Assembly: GCF_000971215.1 (NCBI RefSeq)
Contig: NZ_BBMA01000002.1
Coordinates: forward strand, 388,749-452,748
Source: Demequina silvatica
Lineage (GTDB): Bacteria; Actinomycetota; Actinomycetes; Actinomycetales; Demequinaceae
DNA: 64,000 nt
Direction of reading: 5' to 3'
In this document: piece by piece, positions 20,438 to 29,455 of the stretch
Position numbering within the stretch: the stretch's first letter is position 1
How the letters are laid out: every line of letters starts with the position of its first letter
Position numbers and translations under genes: made by a program
The notes under the pieces: model-generated
Told to the model about the DNA's origin: nothing
The model's database searches: none
Seen by the model: the letters and a program-made list of their open reading frames with translations, nothing else

Positions 20438-20872
20438 GTGCTGCTGCGCATCGTCATCGTCGTCGCGATCCTCGCGGTCGCGACCGCCGTCGCGCTGTGG
20501 TGGCAGCGGCGCCAGGGCGTCGCCCGCGAGGTGGAGCGCGCCGGCGCCCTGTCCTCCACCACGCTCGGCGCGAAGCGCGGCTACCACGCGACCTTCGTCC
20601 AGTTCTCGACGCCCATGTGCGCCAAGTGCCCGCCCACGGCCACGCTGCTCTCGCGCATCGCGGCGGAGGACCCCAAGGTGGCCCACATCGAGATCGACGC
20701 CGCCGAGCGGCTCGACCTGGCCCGCGAGCTCGAGATCATGCGCACCCCGACCATCCTGCTGCTCGACGGCGACGGCGTCGTGGTGTCGCGGATCTCCGGC
20801 GCGCCCACCGAGCAGCAGGCGCGCGAGGCGCTCGCGGCGGTGCCGCGCACGGGCACCGACTACGCCATCTAG
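20438..20872 (+). CDS. Membrane-anchored thioredoxin-like protein (CAKC)
   Basis: 144 aa, GTG start with GGAGGA 5 nt upstream. An N-terminal membrane anchor (about 3-22) precedes a thioredoxin fold with the redox pair Cys61-Ala-Lys-Cys64 (TPMCAKCPPT) and the cis-proline loop RTPTILLLDGDG. The anchor orientation (WWQRRQ after the span) would place the domain on one membrane face; positive-inside suggests the cytosol. The next two genes, DUF4395 and DsrE-like, also carry paired cysteines, so a membrane-linked thiol or sulfur relay is likely. Confidence 0.85.
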   Translation: MLLRIVIVVAILAVATAVALWWQRRQGVAREVERAGALSSTTLGAKRGYHATFVQFSTPMCAKCPPTATLLSRIAAEDPKVAHIEIDAAERLDLARELEIMRTPTILLLDGDGVVVSRISGAPTEQQAREALAAVPRTGTDYAI

Positions 20873-20905
20873 CCGTAGACTCCGGCTACCAGCGAGGGGA
20901 GCATC

Positions 20906-21343
20906 ATGAAGGACATCCAGATCGACCCGCGCGGGCCGCGGTTCGGCGCGTTCTGGCAGCTCGCGTTCTCCGTGTCCGCGCTCATCGCGGGCGCCAACCC
21001 CGTGGGCGTCGCGATCATGGCCGTGCTCCTGGTCCTCTTCATCCCCGGCGCGATCATCGGCCCGCAGGCCACGCTCCAGGGCTGGGTGTTCCGCAAGGTG
21101 ATCCGCCCGCGCCTGGACCCGCCCCGCGAGACCGAGTCCTTCCGCCCGCCGCGCTTCGCGCAGCAGATGGGCATCACCTTCTGCATCCTCGCGGTGGGCT
21201 CCGGCCTGCTGGGCTTCGACACCGGCTTCTACGTGTTCACGGGGTTCGTGACGTTCGCGTCCTTCCTCAACAGCGTGTTCGACCTGTGCCTGGGCTGCGA
21301 GATCTACCTTCTGTTCAAGCGCGCCACCACCCGCGCCGCCTGA
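20906..21343 (+). CDS. DUF4395 membrane protein
   Basis: 145 aa, four predicted spans, with the family pattern DPRGPRFGAFW at the N-terminus and a terminal CxxC pair (FDLCLGCEIYLLFKR, Cys128 and Cys131). DUF4395 proteins repeatedly occur beside thioredoxins and sulfurtransferases. The biochemical role is unknown, but the conserved cysteines suggest thiol exchange at or through the membrane. GAGGGG lies 4 nt before the ATG; 33 bp after the thioredoxin-like gene. Confidence 0.85.
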   Translation: MKDIQIDPRGPRFGAFWQLAFSVSALIAGANPVGVAIMAVLLVLFIPGAIIGPQATLQGWVFRKVIRPRLDPPRETESFRPPRFAQQMGITFCILAVGSGLLGFDTGFYVFTGFVTFASFLNSVFDLCLGCEIYLLFKRATTRAA

Positions 21344-21344
21344 C

Positions 21345-21704
21345 ATGGCCACCCTCGTCGTCAAGATCACGTCCGGCACGGATCGCGTCGAGACCCTCAT
21401 GCAGGCCTTCACGGTGGCCTCCACCGGGGCCGCGTCCGGCCTCGACGTGAGCGTGTGGCTCACCGGCGACGCGACCCTGCATGCCCTCCCCGGCACCGAG
21501 GAGGTGGTGATCCCCCACTCGCCGCCGCTGTCGCAGCTGCGGGACGCGATCCTCGCCTCGGGCGGCACGCTCACCGTGTGCGCGCAGTGCGCGATGCGCC
21601 GCGAGATCACCGAGCAGGACCTGGTCCCCGGCGCCCGGATCGCCGGCGCCGCCGCCTTCGTCGCGGAGGCGACCGCCGCCGACGCGACCGCGCTGGTCTA
21701 CTGA
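21345..21704 (+). CDS. DsrE-family sulfur-relay-like protein
   Basis: 119 aa. A Rossmann-like DsrE fold is indicated by LVVKITSGTDRVETLMQAFTVA and the cysteine motif VCAQCAMRRE (Cys79, Cys82), the place of the persulfide-carrying cysteine in DsrE/TusD proteins. Starts 1 bp after the DUF4395 stop, so the two genes are translationally linked. With the thioredoxin-like protein they form a three-gene set with CxxC motifs. Partners and sulfur acceptor unknown. Confidence 0.8.
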   Translation: MATLVVKITSGTDRVETLMQAFTVASTGAASGLDVSVWLTGDATLHALPGTEEVVIPHSPPLSQLRDAILASGGTLTVCAQCAMRREITEQDLVPGARIAGAAAFVAEATAADATALVY

Positions 21705-21757
21705 GCCACCGCATCGTCCCCCCGCGCTGCGCGTGGAACGGGACCTCCGTCCCGGCA

Positions 21758-21763
21758 TAGACT
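21758..21763 (+). promoter_or_regulatory. -10 element of the small membrane protein/nitrobindin unit
   Basis: TAGACT ends 6 nt before the ATG at 21770; leaderless layout. Confidence 0.55.
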
Positions 21764-21769
21764 CGGCGC

Positions 21770-21880
21770 ATGACTGCTCTCGAGGTCACGTTCATCGCGC
21801 TCGCCGTCGCCGCCTTCGCCGCCACCGCCTGGGTGGCGGGCGTGGTCGCCTTCCGCCTGGTGAAGGGCCCGAAGCGGTGA
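21770..21880 (+). CDS. Small membrane protein, 36 aa
   Basis: The frame encodes one transmembrane helix (residues about 3-29, from EVTFIALAVAAF to GVVAFRLV) with a basic end (KGPKR). Three things support it as a real gene: the TAGACT -10 element 6 nt before its ATG, the GTGA overlap of its stop with the next gene start (21877-21880), and the absence of any other start for that transcript. It resembles no characterised family that I can name. It may be a leader peptide that couples translation of the next gene, or a small membrane subunit. Confidence 0.65.
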   Translation: MTALEVTFIALAVAAFAATAWVAGVVAFRLVKGPKR

Positions 21881-22464
21881 CGTTCGTCATCCCGTCCGAC
21901 CTCGCCCCCGAGGTCTACCCCCTCGCCTGGGTGGTGGGCACGTGGGAGGGCCACGGCGTCATCGACTACCCGGGCATCGACGCAGCGGACTTCCGCCAGC
22001 GCGTGGTGTTCGACCACGACGGCGGACCGTACCTCTCCTATACGTCCTCCATCACGCTGATGGGCCCCGACGGCGAGGTGGGCCAGGTGTGGTCCGTCGA
22101 GTCCGGCTTCTGGCGCGTCGCGCCGAGCGCGCCCGAGGGCGTCGAGCTCGCCGACTTCCAGCACCCCCTCGAGGTGGTCCTGGCGGACGCGTCGGGCCTG
22201 CTCACCGCGTACTTCGGCGCCGTGGGCAACGGTCGCATCGACCTCGCGACCCGCTTCGCGGCGGCCACCGAGTCCGGCCCCGACGTGCGCGGCGCGACCC
22301 GCATGTACGGCAACGTGGGCGGCGAGCTCATGTGGGCGTGGGACATGGCCGCCTTCGGGCACGAGCTGCAGTCCTACGCGAGCGCACGTCTCGCCCGCGT
22401 CGACGGCCCGGCCGTGCCCGAGGGCGCGGAGACGGTGGGTCCCGACGACGCCCAGGAATCCTGA
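21877..22464 (+). CDS. Nitrobindin/FABP-like beta-barrel protein
   Basis: 195 aa, GTG start overlapping the stop of the 36-aa gene. The N-terminal GTWEGHG (GxWxGxG) motif and repeated beta strands match the heme-binding nitrobindin (THAP4-C/DUF1794) family, common in actinobacteria. A candidate distal heme ligand is a late His (AFGHELQSY). Members bind ferric heme and isomerise peroxynitrite. The following gene, ygfZ, is involved in iron-sulfur protein maintenance, so the pair may relate to iron and redox stress; this link is an inference. Confidence 0.85.
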   Translation: MTFVIPSDLAPEVYPLAWVVGTWEGHGVIDYPGIDAADFRQRVVFDHDGGPYLSYTSSITLMGPDGEVGQVWSVESGFWRVAPSAPEGVELADFQHPLEVVLADASGLLTAYFGAVGNGRIDLATRFAAATESGPDVRGATRMYGNVGGELMWAWDMAAFGHELQSYASARLARVDGPAVPEGAETVGPDDAQES

Positions 22465-22489
22465 CCGCCTCCCCGCGCGTTCAGACGTC

Positions 22490-23626
22490 ATGACCTCCCC
22501 ACTTCTCGATCGCCACGGCGCCGTCGCGGGCCTCGGCACCGACGCGCCCGTCGCGTGGCACTACGGCGACCCGACCGCGGAGCAGCGCGCCCTCGAGGCG
22601 GGTCGCGCGGTCGCCGACCAGTCGCACCTCGGCATCGTCACCGTCACCGGCCCGGACCGGCTCACGTGGCTCGACTCGCTGTGCACGCAGCAGGTCGCGG
22701 GCCTCGTGCCCGGCGAGTCCGCGGAGCTCATGATCCTGTCCCCGCAGGGCCGCATCGAGCACGTCGCCGGCCTGGTCGACGACGGCACCACCGCCTGGCT
22801 GATCACCGAGTCCGCGCCGGCGCTCGCCGCGTTCCTCGACCGCATGCGCTTCATGCTGCGGGTCGAGGTGGACGATGCGACGGCCGGGTGGGCGGCGATC
22901 GGCGAGGCGGTCTCGCGTCCCGCGAGCGACGGCGAGCCGGTCACCTGGGTGGACCCGTGGCCCGGCGTCACCGCCGGCGGCACCTCGTACGCGGCGGATC
23001 CGGCCGCGCTGTCCGGCGCGGTGCGCCCGTGGCGCATCGTGCTGGTCCCGCGCGAGACGCTCGCCGCCGAGATCGAGGCCCGCGTCGACGCCGGCTGGAC
23101 CCTCGCCGGCACCTGGGCGACGGAGGCGATCAGGATCGCCGCGCATCGTCCCCGCGCCGCCCTCGACGTCGACGACCACTCCCTCCCCCACGAGCTCGAC
23201 TGGCTGCGCACGGCCGTGCACCTGCACAAGGGCTGCTACCGCGGCCAGGAGACCGTCGCCAAGGTGCACAACGTGGGCCGCCCCCCGCGCCGCCTCACCA
23301 TGCTGCTGCTCGACGGCTCGGGCCACTCGCTGCCCGAGCTCGGCGCGGACGTGCTGAACGCCGAGGGCGCGACCGTGGGACGCGTCACGTCGGTGGCGCG
23401 CCACCACGAGCTGGGCCCCGTCGCACTCGCGATCCTCAAGCGCTCCGTGGACCCGTCCTCCGTGCTCACGGTGCCCACCGACGGCGGGCCGGTGACCGCC
23501 GCGCAGGAGCTGATCGTGAACGCGGACGGCTTCTCCGCCGACCGTCCCCCGAAGCCCGGTCCCACCATGAAGGGCCTGCTCATGGGCAAGGGCTGCGCCG
23601 CCGACGGCGGCGACCTGCCCGGCTGA
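22490..23626 (+). CDS. ygfZ: YgfZ/GcvT-type folate-binding protein
   Basis: 378 aa. It has the GcvT-like fold with the diagnostic motif KGCYRGQE (about residues 246-253) containing the conserved cysteine of YgfZ proteins, which help assemble or repair iron-sulfur enzymes in a tetrahydrofolate-dependent way. The N-terminal half contains VTGPDRLTWLDSLCTQQV, typical of the family. The ATG at 22490 starts 25 bp after the nitrobindin-like gene. It contains two repeat copies (22870-22879, 23142-23153). Confidence 0.92.
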   Translation: MTSPLLDRHGAVAGLGTDAPVAWHYGDPTAEQRALEAGRAVADQSHLGIVTVTGPDRLTWLDSLCTQQVAGLVPGESAELMILSPQGRIEHVAGLVDDGTTAWLITESAPALAAFLDRMRFMLRVEVDDATAGWAAIGEAVSRPASDGEPVTWVDPWPGVTAGGTSYAADPAALSGAVRPWRIVLVPRETLAAEIEARVDAGWTLAGTWATEAIRIAAHRPRAALDVDDHSLPHELDWLRTAVHLHKGCYRGQETVAKVHNVGRPPRRLTMLLLDGSGHSLPELGADVLNAEGATVGRVTSVARHHELGPVALAILKRSVDPSSVLTVPTDGGPVTAAQELIVNADGFSADRPPKPGPTMKGLLMGKGCAADGGDLPG

Positions 23627-23664
23627 TCCCGGCGCCGCTCCCGGCGCTCCGGGCGTCGCGGGGT

Positions 23665-23670
23665 TACGGT
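23665..23670 (+). promoter_or_regulatory. -10 element of the PIN toxin-antitoxin pair
   Basis: TACGGT ends 6 nt before the GTG at 23677, which fixes the antitoxin start. Confidence 0.5.
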
Positions 23671-23676
23671 GGCCCC

Positions 23677-23937
23677 GTGGAGATCCCCCTGAGCGATCTG
23701 GCATCGCACCTGGACGATGCGCTGGCCGCCGCCCGCGCCGGCGAGGACGTGATCCTGACCGAGGGCGGCCTGCCGGTCGCCAAGCTCGGCCCCGTCGAGT
23801 CCGCGTCCCTGCTCGAGAGGCTGGCCGAGGAGGGCGTGATCGCCGTGCCCGCCTCGGACCGCGCCGTGCCGCGCCTGCCGCAGGCCGAGGCGGCCAAGGA
23901 CGCGCTGTCCAGCCTGCTCGGGCGACTGCGCAGGTAG
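23677..23937 (+). CDS. Phd/VapB-type antitoxin
   Basis: 86 aa, GTG start set by the -10 element 6 nt upstream. The N-terminal half (MEIPLSDLASHLDDALAAARAGEDVILTEGG...AKLGPV) matches Phd/YefM-type antitoxins that bind DNA and cap the toxin. The C-terminal helices (AEAAKDALSSLLGRLRR) would wrap the toxin. The toxin gene begins 2 bp after its stop. It contains one repeat copy (23712-23721) encoding an Asp-Asp-Ala. Confidence 0.82.
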   Translation: MEIPLSDLASHLDDALAAARAGEDVILTEGGLPVAKLGPVESASLLERLAEEGVIAVPASDRAVPRLPQAEAAKDALSSLLGRLRR

Positions 23938-23939
23938 CC

Positions 23940-24371
23940 GTGGCACTCGTCTACCTCGACACGTCCGCCCTGCTCAAGCTGTGCGTCCTCGAGACGGGCA
24001 GCGACCTCGCCGTGTCCCTGTGGAAGGGGGCCGATGCGCTGGTCACCTCCCGCCTCGCCGACGCCGAGGTGCGGTCCGTGCTGGCCTCGGCGGAGCGCAT
24101 CGGTCGCATCGACGCGGCGCCCGCGGCCGCCGCGCGCGAGCGCTGGGACGAGCTGTGGCCGGGGGTGGTCAAGGTCGAGGTGAGCGCCGCGGTGTGCGAG
24201 CGCGCCGCGGACCTGACGGACCGCAGGCCGCTGCGCGCGGGCGACGCCATCCACCTCGCGAGCGCGCTGACCCTCGCCGGCGCCTCGCCGGTGTTCGCGT
24301 GCTGGGACCGGCGCCTCGCGGCGGCCGGGAGGGCCGAGGGACTGCAGGTCCTGCCCCCTGCGTTAGCGTAG
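23940..24371 (+). CDS. VapC-type PIN-domain ribonuclease toxin
   Basis: 143 aa, GTG start. PIN-domain acidic residues are visible: Asp7 (YLDTSALLKL), Glu in ADAEVRSVL, Asp in RAGDAIHLASAL and Asp in CWDRRLAAA. They would bind the metal that cleaves RNA. The adjacent Phd-like antitoxin makes a standard VapBC-type module. Base composition is like the neighbours, so there is no sign of recent arrival. Confidence 0.88.
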   Translation: MALVYLDTSALLKLCVLETGSDLAVSLWKGADALVTSRLADAEVRSVLASAERIGRIDAAPAAAARERWDELWPGVVKVEVSAAVCERAADLTDRRPLRAGDAIHLASALTLAGASPVFACWDRRLAAAGRAEGLQVLPPALA

Positions 24372-24402
24372 GAACCCGTCGCGCCTACCCGGAGGTACTC
24401 CC

Positions 24403-24744
24403 ATGTTCGGCTTCCTGCAGAACACCGTCGTGCTCCTCATCTCGCTCGCCGCGTTCGCGGGTGCCATCTGGGGGCTCATCGACGCGGCGCGCCGTCCCGA
24501 GGGCGCGTTCACCGCGGCCGGCAAGTGGTCCAAGACCATCTGGCTGGTGATCCTGGGCGTCGCGACCATCATCGCGTTCATCTCGCTGCCGTGGCCGCTC
24601 GGCACGGGCGGCGGGATCGGCGGGATCCTGGGCATCGCGGCGATCGTCGCGGTCATCGTCTACCTGGTGGACGTGCGCCCCAAGCTCGGCGGCGGCTACG
24701 GCCCGTCGGGCGGCTCGCGTGGCCGCTCCACCGGCGGCTGGTGA
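24403..24744 (+). CDS. DUF2516 membrane protein
   Basis: 113 aa with three hydrophobic spans (about 5-27, 47-65, 69-88) and a Gly/Ser-rich tail. The N-terminal span, [14 protein letters not shown] and [14 protein letters not shown] match the actinobacterial DUF2516 family. Function unknown. GGAGG lies 7 nt before the ATG. The dtd gene starts 7 bp downstream. Confidence 0.85.
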   Translation: MFGFLQNTVVLLISLAAFAGAIWGLIDAARRPEGAFTAAGKWSKTIWLVILGVATIIAFISLPWPLGTGGGIGGILGIAAIVAVIVYLVDVRPKLGGGYGPSGGSRGRSTGGW

Positions 24745-24751
24745 CCCGCGG

Positions 24752-25177
24752 GTGAAGGCGGTCCTCCAGCGCGCCTCGCGCGCGTCCGTGACCGTCGACG
24801 GCACGGTCACCGCGTCGTTCGACCGCCAGGGGATCGTGGCGCTCGTGGGCGTCACCCACGGCGACGGCCCGGAGCAGGTGCAGACCATCGCGCGCAAGAT
24901 CGCGGAGCTGCGGATCCTGACCGACGAGAAGTCGTTGGCGGATGTCGACGCACCCGTGATCGTGGTGTCGCAGTTCACCCTCTACGCCGACACGCGCAAG
25001 GGCCGCCGTCCCTCCTGGAACGGCGCCGCGCCCGGCCCCGTGGCCGAGCCGCTGGTCGAGGCCGTCGTGGCCGCGCTGCGCGCGCGGGGTCTCGAGGTAG
25101 GCACCGGGGTGTTCGGCGCGCACATGGACGTCGAGCTGGTGAACGACGGGCCCATCACCATCCTGCTCGAGGCGTGA
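24752..25177 (+). CDS. dtd: D-aminoacyl-tRNA deacylase
   Basis: 141 aa, GTG start. It removes D-amino acids (and glycine mischarged on tRNA-Ala) from tRNA. Family landmarks: [15 protein letters not shown] at the N-terminus, the active-site [16 protein letters not shown] and the terminal [11 protein letters not shown] (Gly-cisPro motif region). Close to the DUF2516 gene and probably cotranscribed. Confidence 0.95.
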   Translation: MKAVLQRASRASVTVDGTVTASFDRQGIVALVGVTHGDGPEQVQTIARKIAELRILTDEKSLADVDAPVIVVSQFTLYADTRKGRRPSWNGAAPGPVAEPLVEAVVAALRARGLEVGTGVFGAHMDVELVNDGPITILLEA

Positions 25178-25246
25178 GTGTGGGCCCGCCCCTGCGGGCG
25201 GGCCCCGCATCGGCCCTCGCGTGTTTCGAGGCGGTAACGGTCGTCA

Positions 25247-25260
25247 CGCCCCTGGCGAAC
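25247..25260 (-). promoter_or_regulatory. Possible ClgR box upstream of clpC
   Basis: On the minus strand GTTCGC-N5-GCG matches the half-conserved inverted site bound by ClgR, the activator of clp genes in actinobacteria (GTTCGC-N5-GCGAAC type). It ends 28 bp before the clpC -10. The second half-site is imperfect (GCGTGA). Confidence 0.4.
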
Positions 25261-25288
25261 ACGGGCATGAGCGGCGGGGGGCCGCCGT

Positions 25289-25294
25289 TAGCCT
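25289..25294 (+). promoter_or_regulatory. -10 element of clpC
   Basis: TAGCCT, about 66 nt upstream of the ATG. The leader carries a good Shine-Dalgarno (GGGAGG, 25350-25355). Confidence 0.45.
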
Positions 25295-25360
25295 GGAATC
25301 ACCCGCGGTGGGCGACCGCCGCGACCCCGGCCCCGGCCGGACGAATCAAGGGAGGCTGAC

Positions 25361-27871
<2,511 letters not shown>

Positions 27872-27892
27872 CCCTCACCGTCCGCTCGTGTC

Positions 27893-27930
27893 GAGAGGCC
27901 CGATCCCCGTTCGCGGGGGTCGGGCCTCTC
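27893..27930 (+). terminator. clpC terminator
   Basis: A near-perfect hairpin has the arms GAGAGGCCCGATCCCCG and CGGGGGTCGGGCCTCTC around a TTCG tetraloop. It marks the left limit of host DNA before the insertion sequence. Confidence 0.9.
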
Positions 27931-28239
27931 GCATGTCCGGGCCGCGCGTCGAGTTCCTGCAAGTGTGAGGTTGGCTGGCCCGGGGCTGGCTGTCGGGGTG
28001 GATGCTGGTCCTGACGCCCGAGTGTGACTCTTCGAGTTCCTGACCCCCGATGTGGGGTGTCTTGTCATTGGCATGTCCACTCGGGCGTGGGGACCGGCGC
28101 CGGCCCGTCCACCCCGATGGCTTGATAGAAGCTTGCCCAACCCGTGGGTTGTGGCCCTTTGCAGGATTGCCTCGCAGTGATCCCACCGGGTCGACGCCGG
28201 TCCATGACAGCGACGTCACCCGGAAGGAGATCCACCGCC
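27931..28239 (+). ncRNA. Gene-free left end of the IS110 element; candidate bridge RNA region
   Basis: About 300 bp without a coding frame between the clpC terminator and the transposase ATG, visibly less G+C-rich than the surroundings. In IS110-group elements the non-coding left end produces the bridge RNA that pairs with target and donor DNA. Structure visible here includes a hairpin with CAACCC/GGGTTG (28138-28151), a CCGGCGCCGG palindrome (28093-28102), and a direct repeat TCGAGTTCCTG at 27949-27959 and 28032-28042. An octamer GTCATTGG (28065-28072) recurs just right of the gene (29394-29401) and could reflect a donor guide. RNA ends are not determined. Confidence 0.35.
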
Positions 28240-29330
28240 ATGACCATCGTCGCAAACACCTACCTCAATGTCATCGGGATCGACACCCACGCCCGCACCC
28301 ACACGGTGACCGCGATCACCGCGGCAACCGGTGCCCGCGGCGACACCGCGGCGTTCCCCACGAACGCGCGAGGACTGTCGCGCGCGGTTGCCTGGATCGG
28401 TCGACAGTGCAGCCACATGGCGACGCTGGTCGTGATCGAAGGGATCGGCTCCTACGGTGCGCTGATCGCCCACGCCGCCCGTCAGGCCGGCTACCGCGTG
28501 GTTGAACCCGGGCCGATCCCCAAGGCGTGGCGGTCCGGACGAGGCAAGTCCGACCCCATCGATGCGGAACTGATCGCCCGTTCGGTGCTTCCCGCGGACG
28601 TCGACGAGCTGCGCGATCCCCGCCACGACGAAGGCATTCGTGCGGCGGTGGCGGTGCTGTTGGCTGGTCGTGAGCAGCTGACGCGCCATCGCACCGCGTC
28701 GATCAACGCCCTGACCGCGCTGCTCCGCCTGCACGATCTGGGGATCGACGCCCGCCACCCCCTCAAGACTTCTCAGATCGCGACCGTCGCCGCCTGGCGC
28801 GACCGCGTCGAGGACGTCGCAACCGCCACGGCACGCGCCGAAGCGCGCCGCATGGCCCACGCGATCATCCAGGCCGATCTCGAGCTGGCCGACAACCACG
28901 ACCGGCTCCACGCCCTCGTGCTGGCATCACCGGTCGCGATCTTGCTCGACGAGGTCGGTATCGGACCGATCAACGCCGCGATCATCCTCACCGCCTGGTC
29001 CCACCCCGGCCGCATCCGCTCCGAGGCCGCGTTCGCCTCGCTGGCAGGCGTATGCCCCATCCCAGCCTCATCGGGTAACACCACGCACCATCGCCTCAAC
29101 CGAGGCGGCGACAGAAGACTCCACCGTGCCCTGCACTCGATCGTTCTGACACGCAAGCGCATCGACCCTGTGACGCGCGACTACGTCGCGCGTCACACCA
29201 CCGACAACCGCAGCAACCGCGACATCACCCGTTCCCTCAAGCGCTACCTCGCCCGCCGCATCTACAGGCTCCTCGCACACGCACCGACCCCTTGACGCGA
29301 CATAGAAGCGTCAATGACGCTTGTGCAGGG
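27940..29330 (+). mobile_element. IS110-family insertion sequence
   Basis: One full-length transposase gene with a long non-coding left end and a short right end, between clpC and an aldo/keto reductase gene. Terminal inverted repeats were not found at plausible ends, as expected for IS110 elements. The boundaries given are approximate: the left end lies after the clpC terminator, and the right end probably lies shortly after the stop codon (ACATAG motif at 29300-29305). Exact ends need an empty-site comparison. Confidence 0.75.
28240..29295 (+). CDS. IS110-family DEDD transposase
   Basis: 351 aa from the ATG at 28240, which has AAGGAG at 28224-28229. The N-terminal RuvC-like DEDD domain shows GIDTHARTH, VIEGIGSYG and KSDPIDAELIARS with the acidic residues. 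The C-terminal Transposase_20 domain shows DEVGIGPINAAIILTAW and PASSGNTTHHRLNRGGDRRL with the conserved serine. It acts as an RNA-guided recombinase in this family. The reading frame is intact. Codon use is less extreme than in the neighbours, consistent with transfer. A longer frame back to 28144 is open but lacks a ribosome site. Confidence 0.95.
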   Translation: MTIVANTYLNVIGIDTHARTHTVTAITAATGARGDTAAFPTNARGLSRAVAWIGRQCSHMATLVVIEGIGSYGALIAHAARQAGYRVVEPGPIPKAWRSGRGKSDPIDAELIARSVLPADVDELRDPRHDEGIRAAVAVLLAGREQLTRHRTASINALTALLRLHDLGIDARHPLKTSQIATVAAWRDRVEDVATATARAEARRMAHAIIQADLELADNHDRLHALVLASPVAILLDEVGIGPINAAIILTAWSHPGRIRSEAAFASLAGVCPIPASSGNTTHHRLNRGGDRRLHRALHSIVLTRKRIDPVTRDYVARHTTDNRSNRDITRSLKRYLARRIYRLLAHAPTP

Positions 29331-29400
29331 AGTGACGCGGATCGACTCGTGAGGCGGTCACATCCGTCACGCGAGAACACCCCCGTCACAAGCGTCATTG
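29306..29400. repeat. Nested inverted repeats right of the IS110 transposase
   Basis: AAGCGTCA-A-TGACGCTT is a palindrome (29306-29322). A 14-bp perfect inverted repeat CAATGACGCTTGTG (29312-29325) / CACAAGCGTCATTG (29387-29400) encloses a second imperfect pair (GTGACGCGGAT / ATCCGTCACGC). The unit TGACGC or its complement appears six times in about 110 bp. It may be the IS right end, its target site or an operator. Confidence 0.6.
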
Positions 29401-29443
29401 GGATTCATCCCGCTGCCAGGAGGAATCACCCCGCGCCACCGCC

Positions 29444-29449
29444 TAGGCT
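29444..29449 (+). promoter_or_regulatory. -10 element of the aldo/keto reductase gene
   Basis: TAGGCT ends 6 nt before the ATG. The nearby AGGAGG (29418-29423) is too far upstream to be the ribosome site. Confidence 0.55.
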
Positions 29450-29455
29450 GAGCCC

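Noticed and set aside
24752-25360. Region before clpC considered to contain a CIRCE or HspR (HAIR) element
   Set aside because: Neither the CIRCE inverted repeat nor the HspR consensus is present; only the partial ClgR-like site remains.
28032-28042. Direct repeat in the IS left end considered as a CRISPR or target-site duplication
   Set aside because: Only two copies 83 bp apart inside the element; not at its ends and no array.
27940-29400. Terminal inverted repeats for the insertion sequence
   Set aside because: The 14-bp inverted pair lies entirely on the right side, so it is not a pair of element ends. IS110 elements normally lack them.
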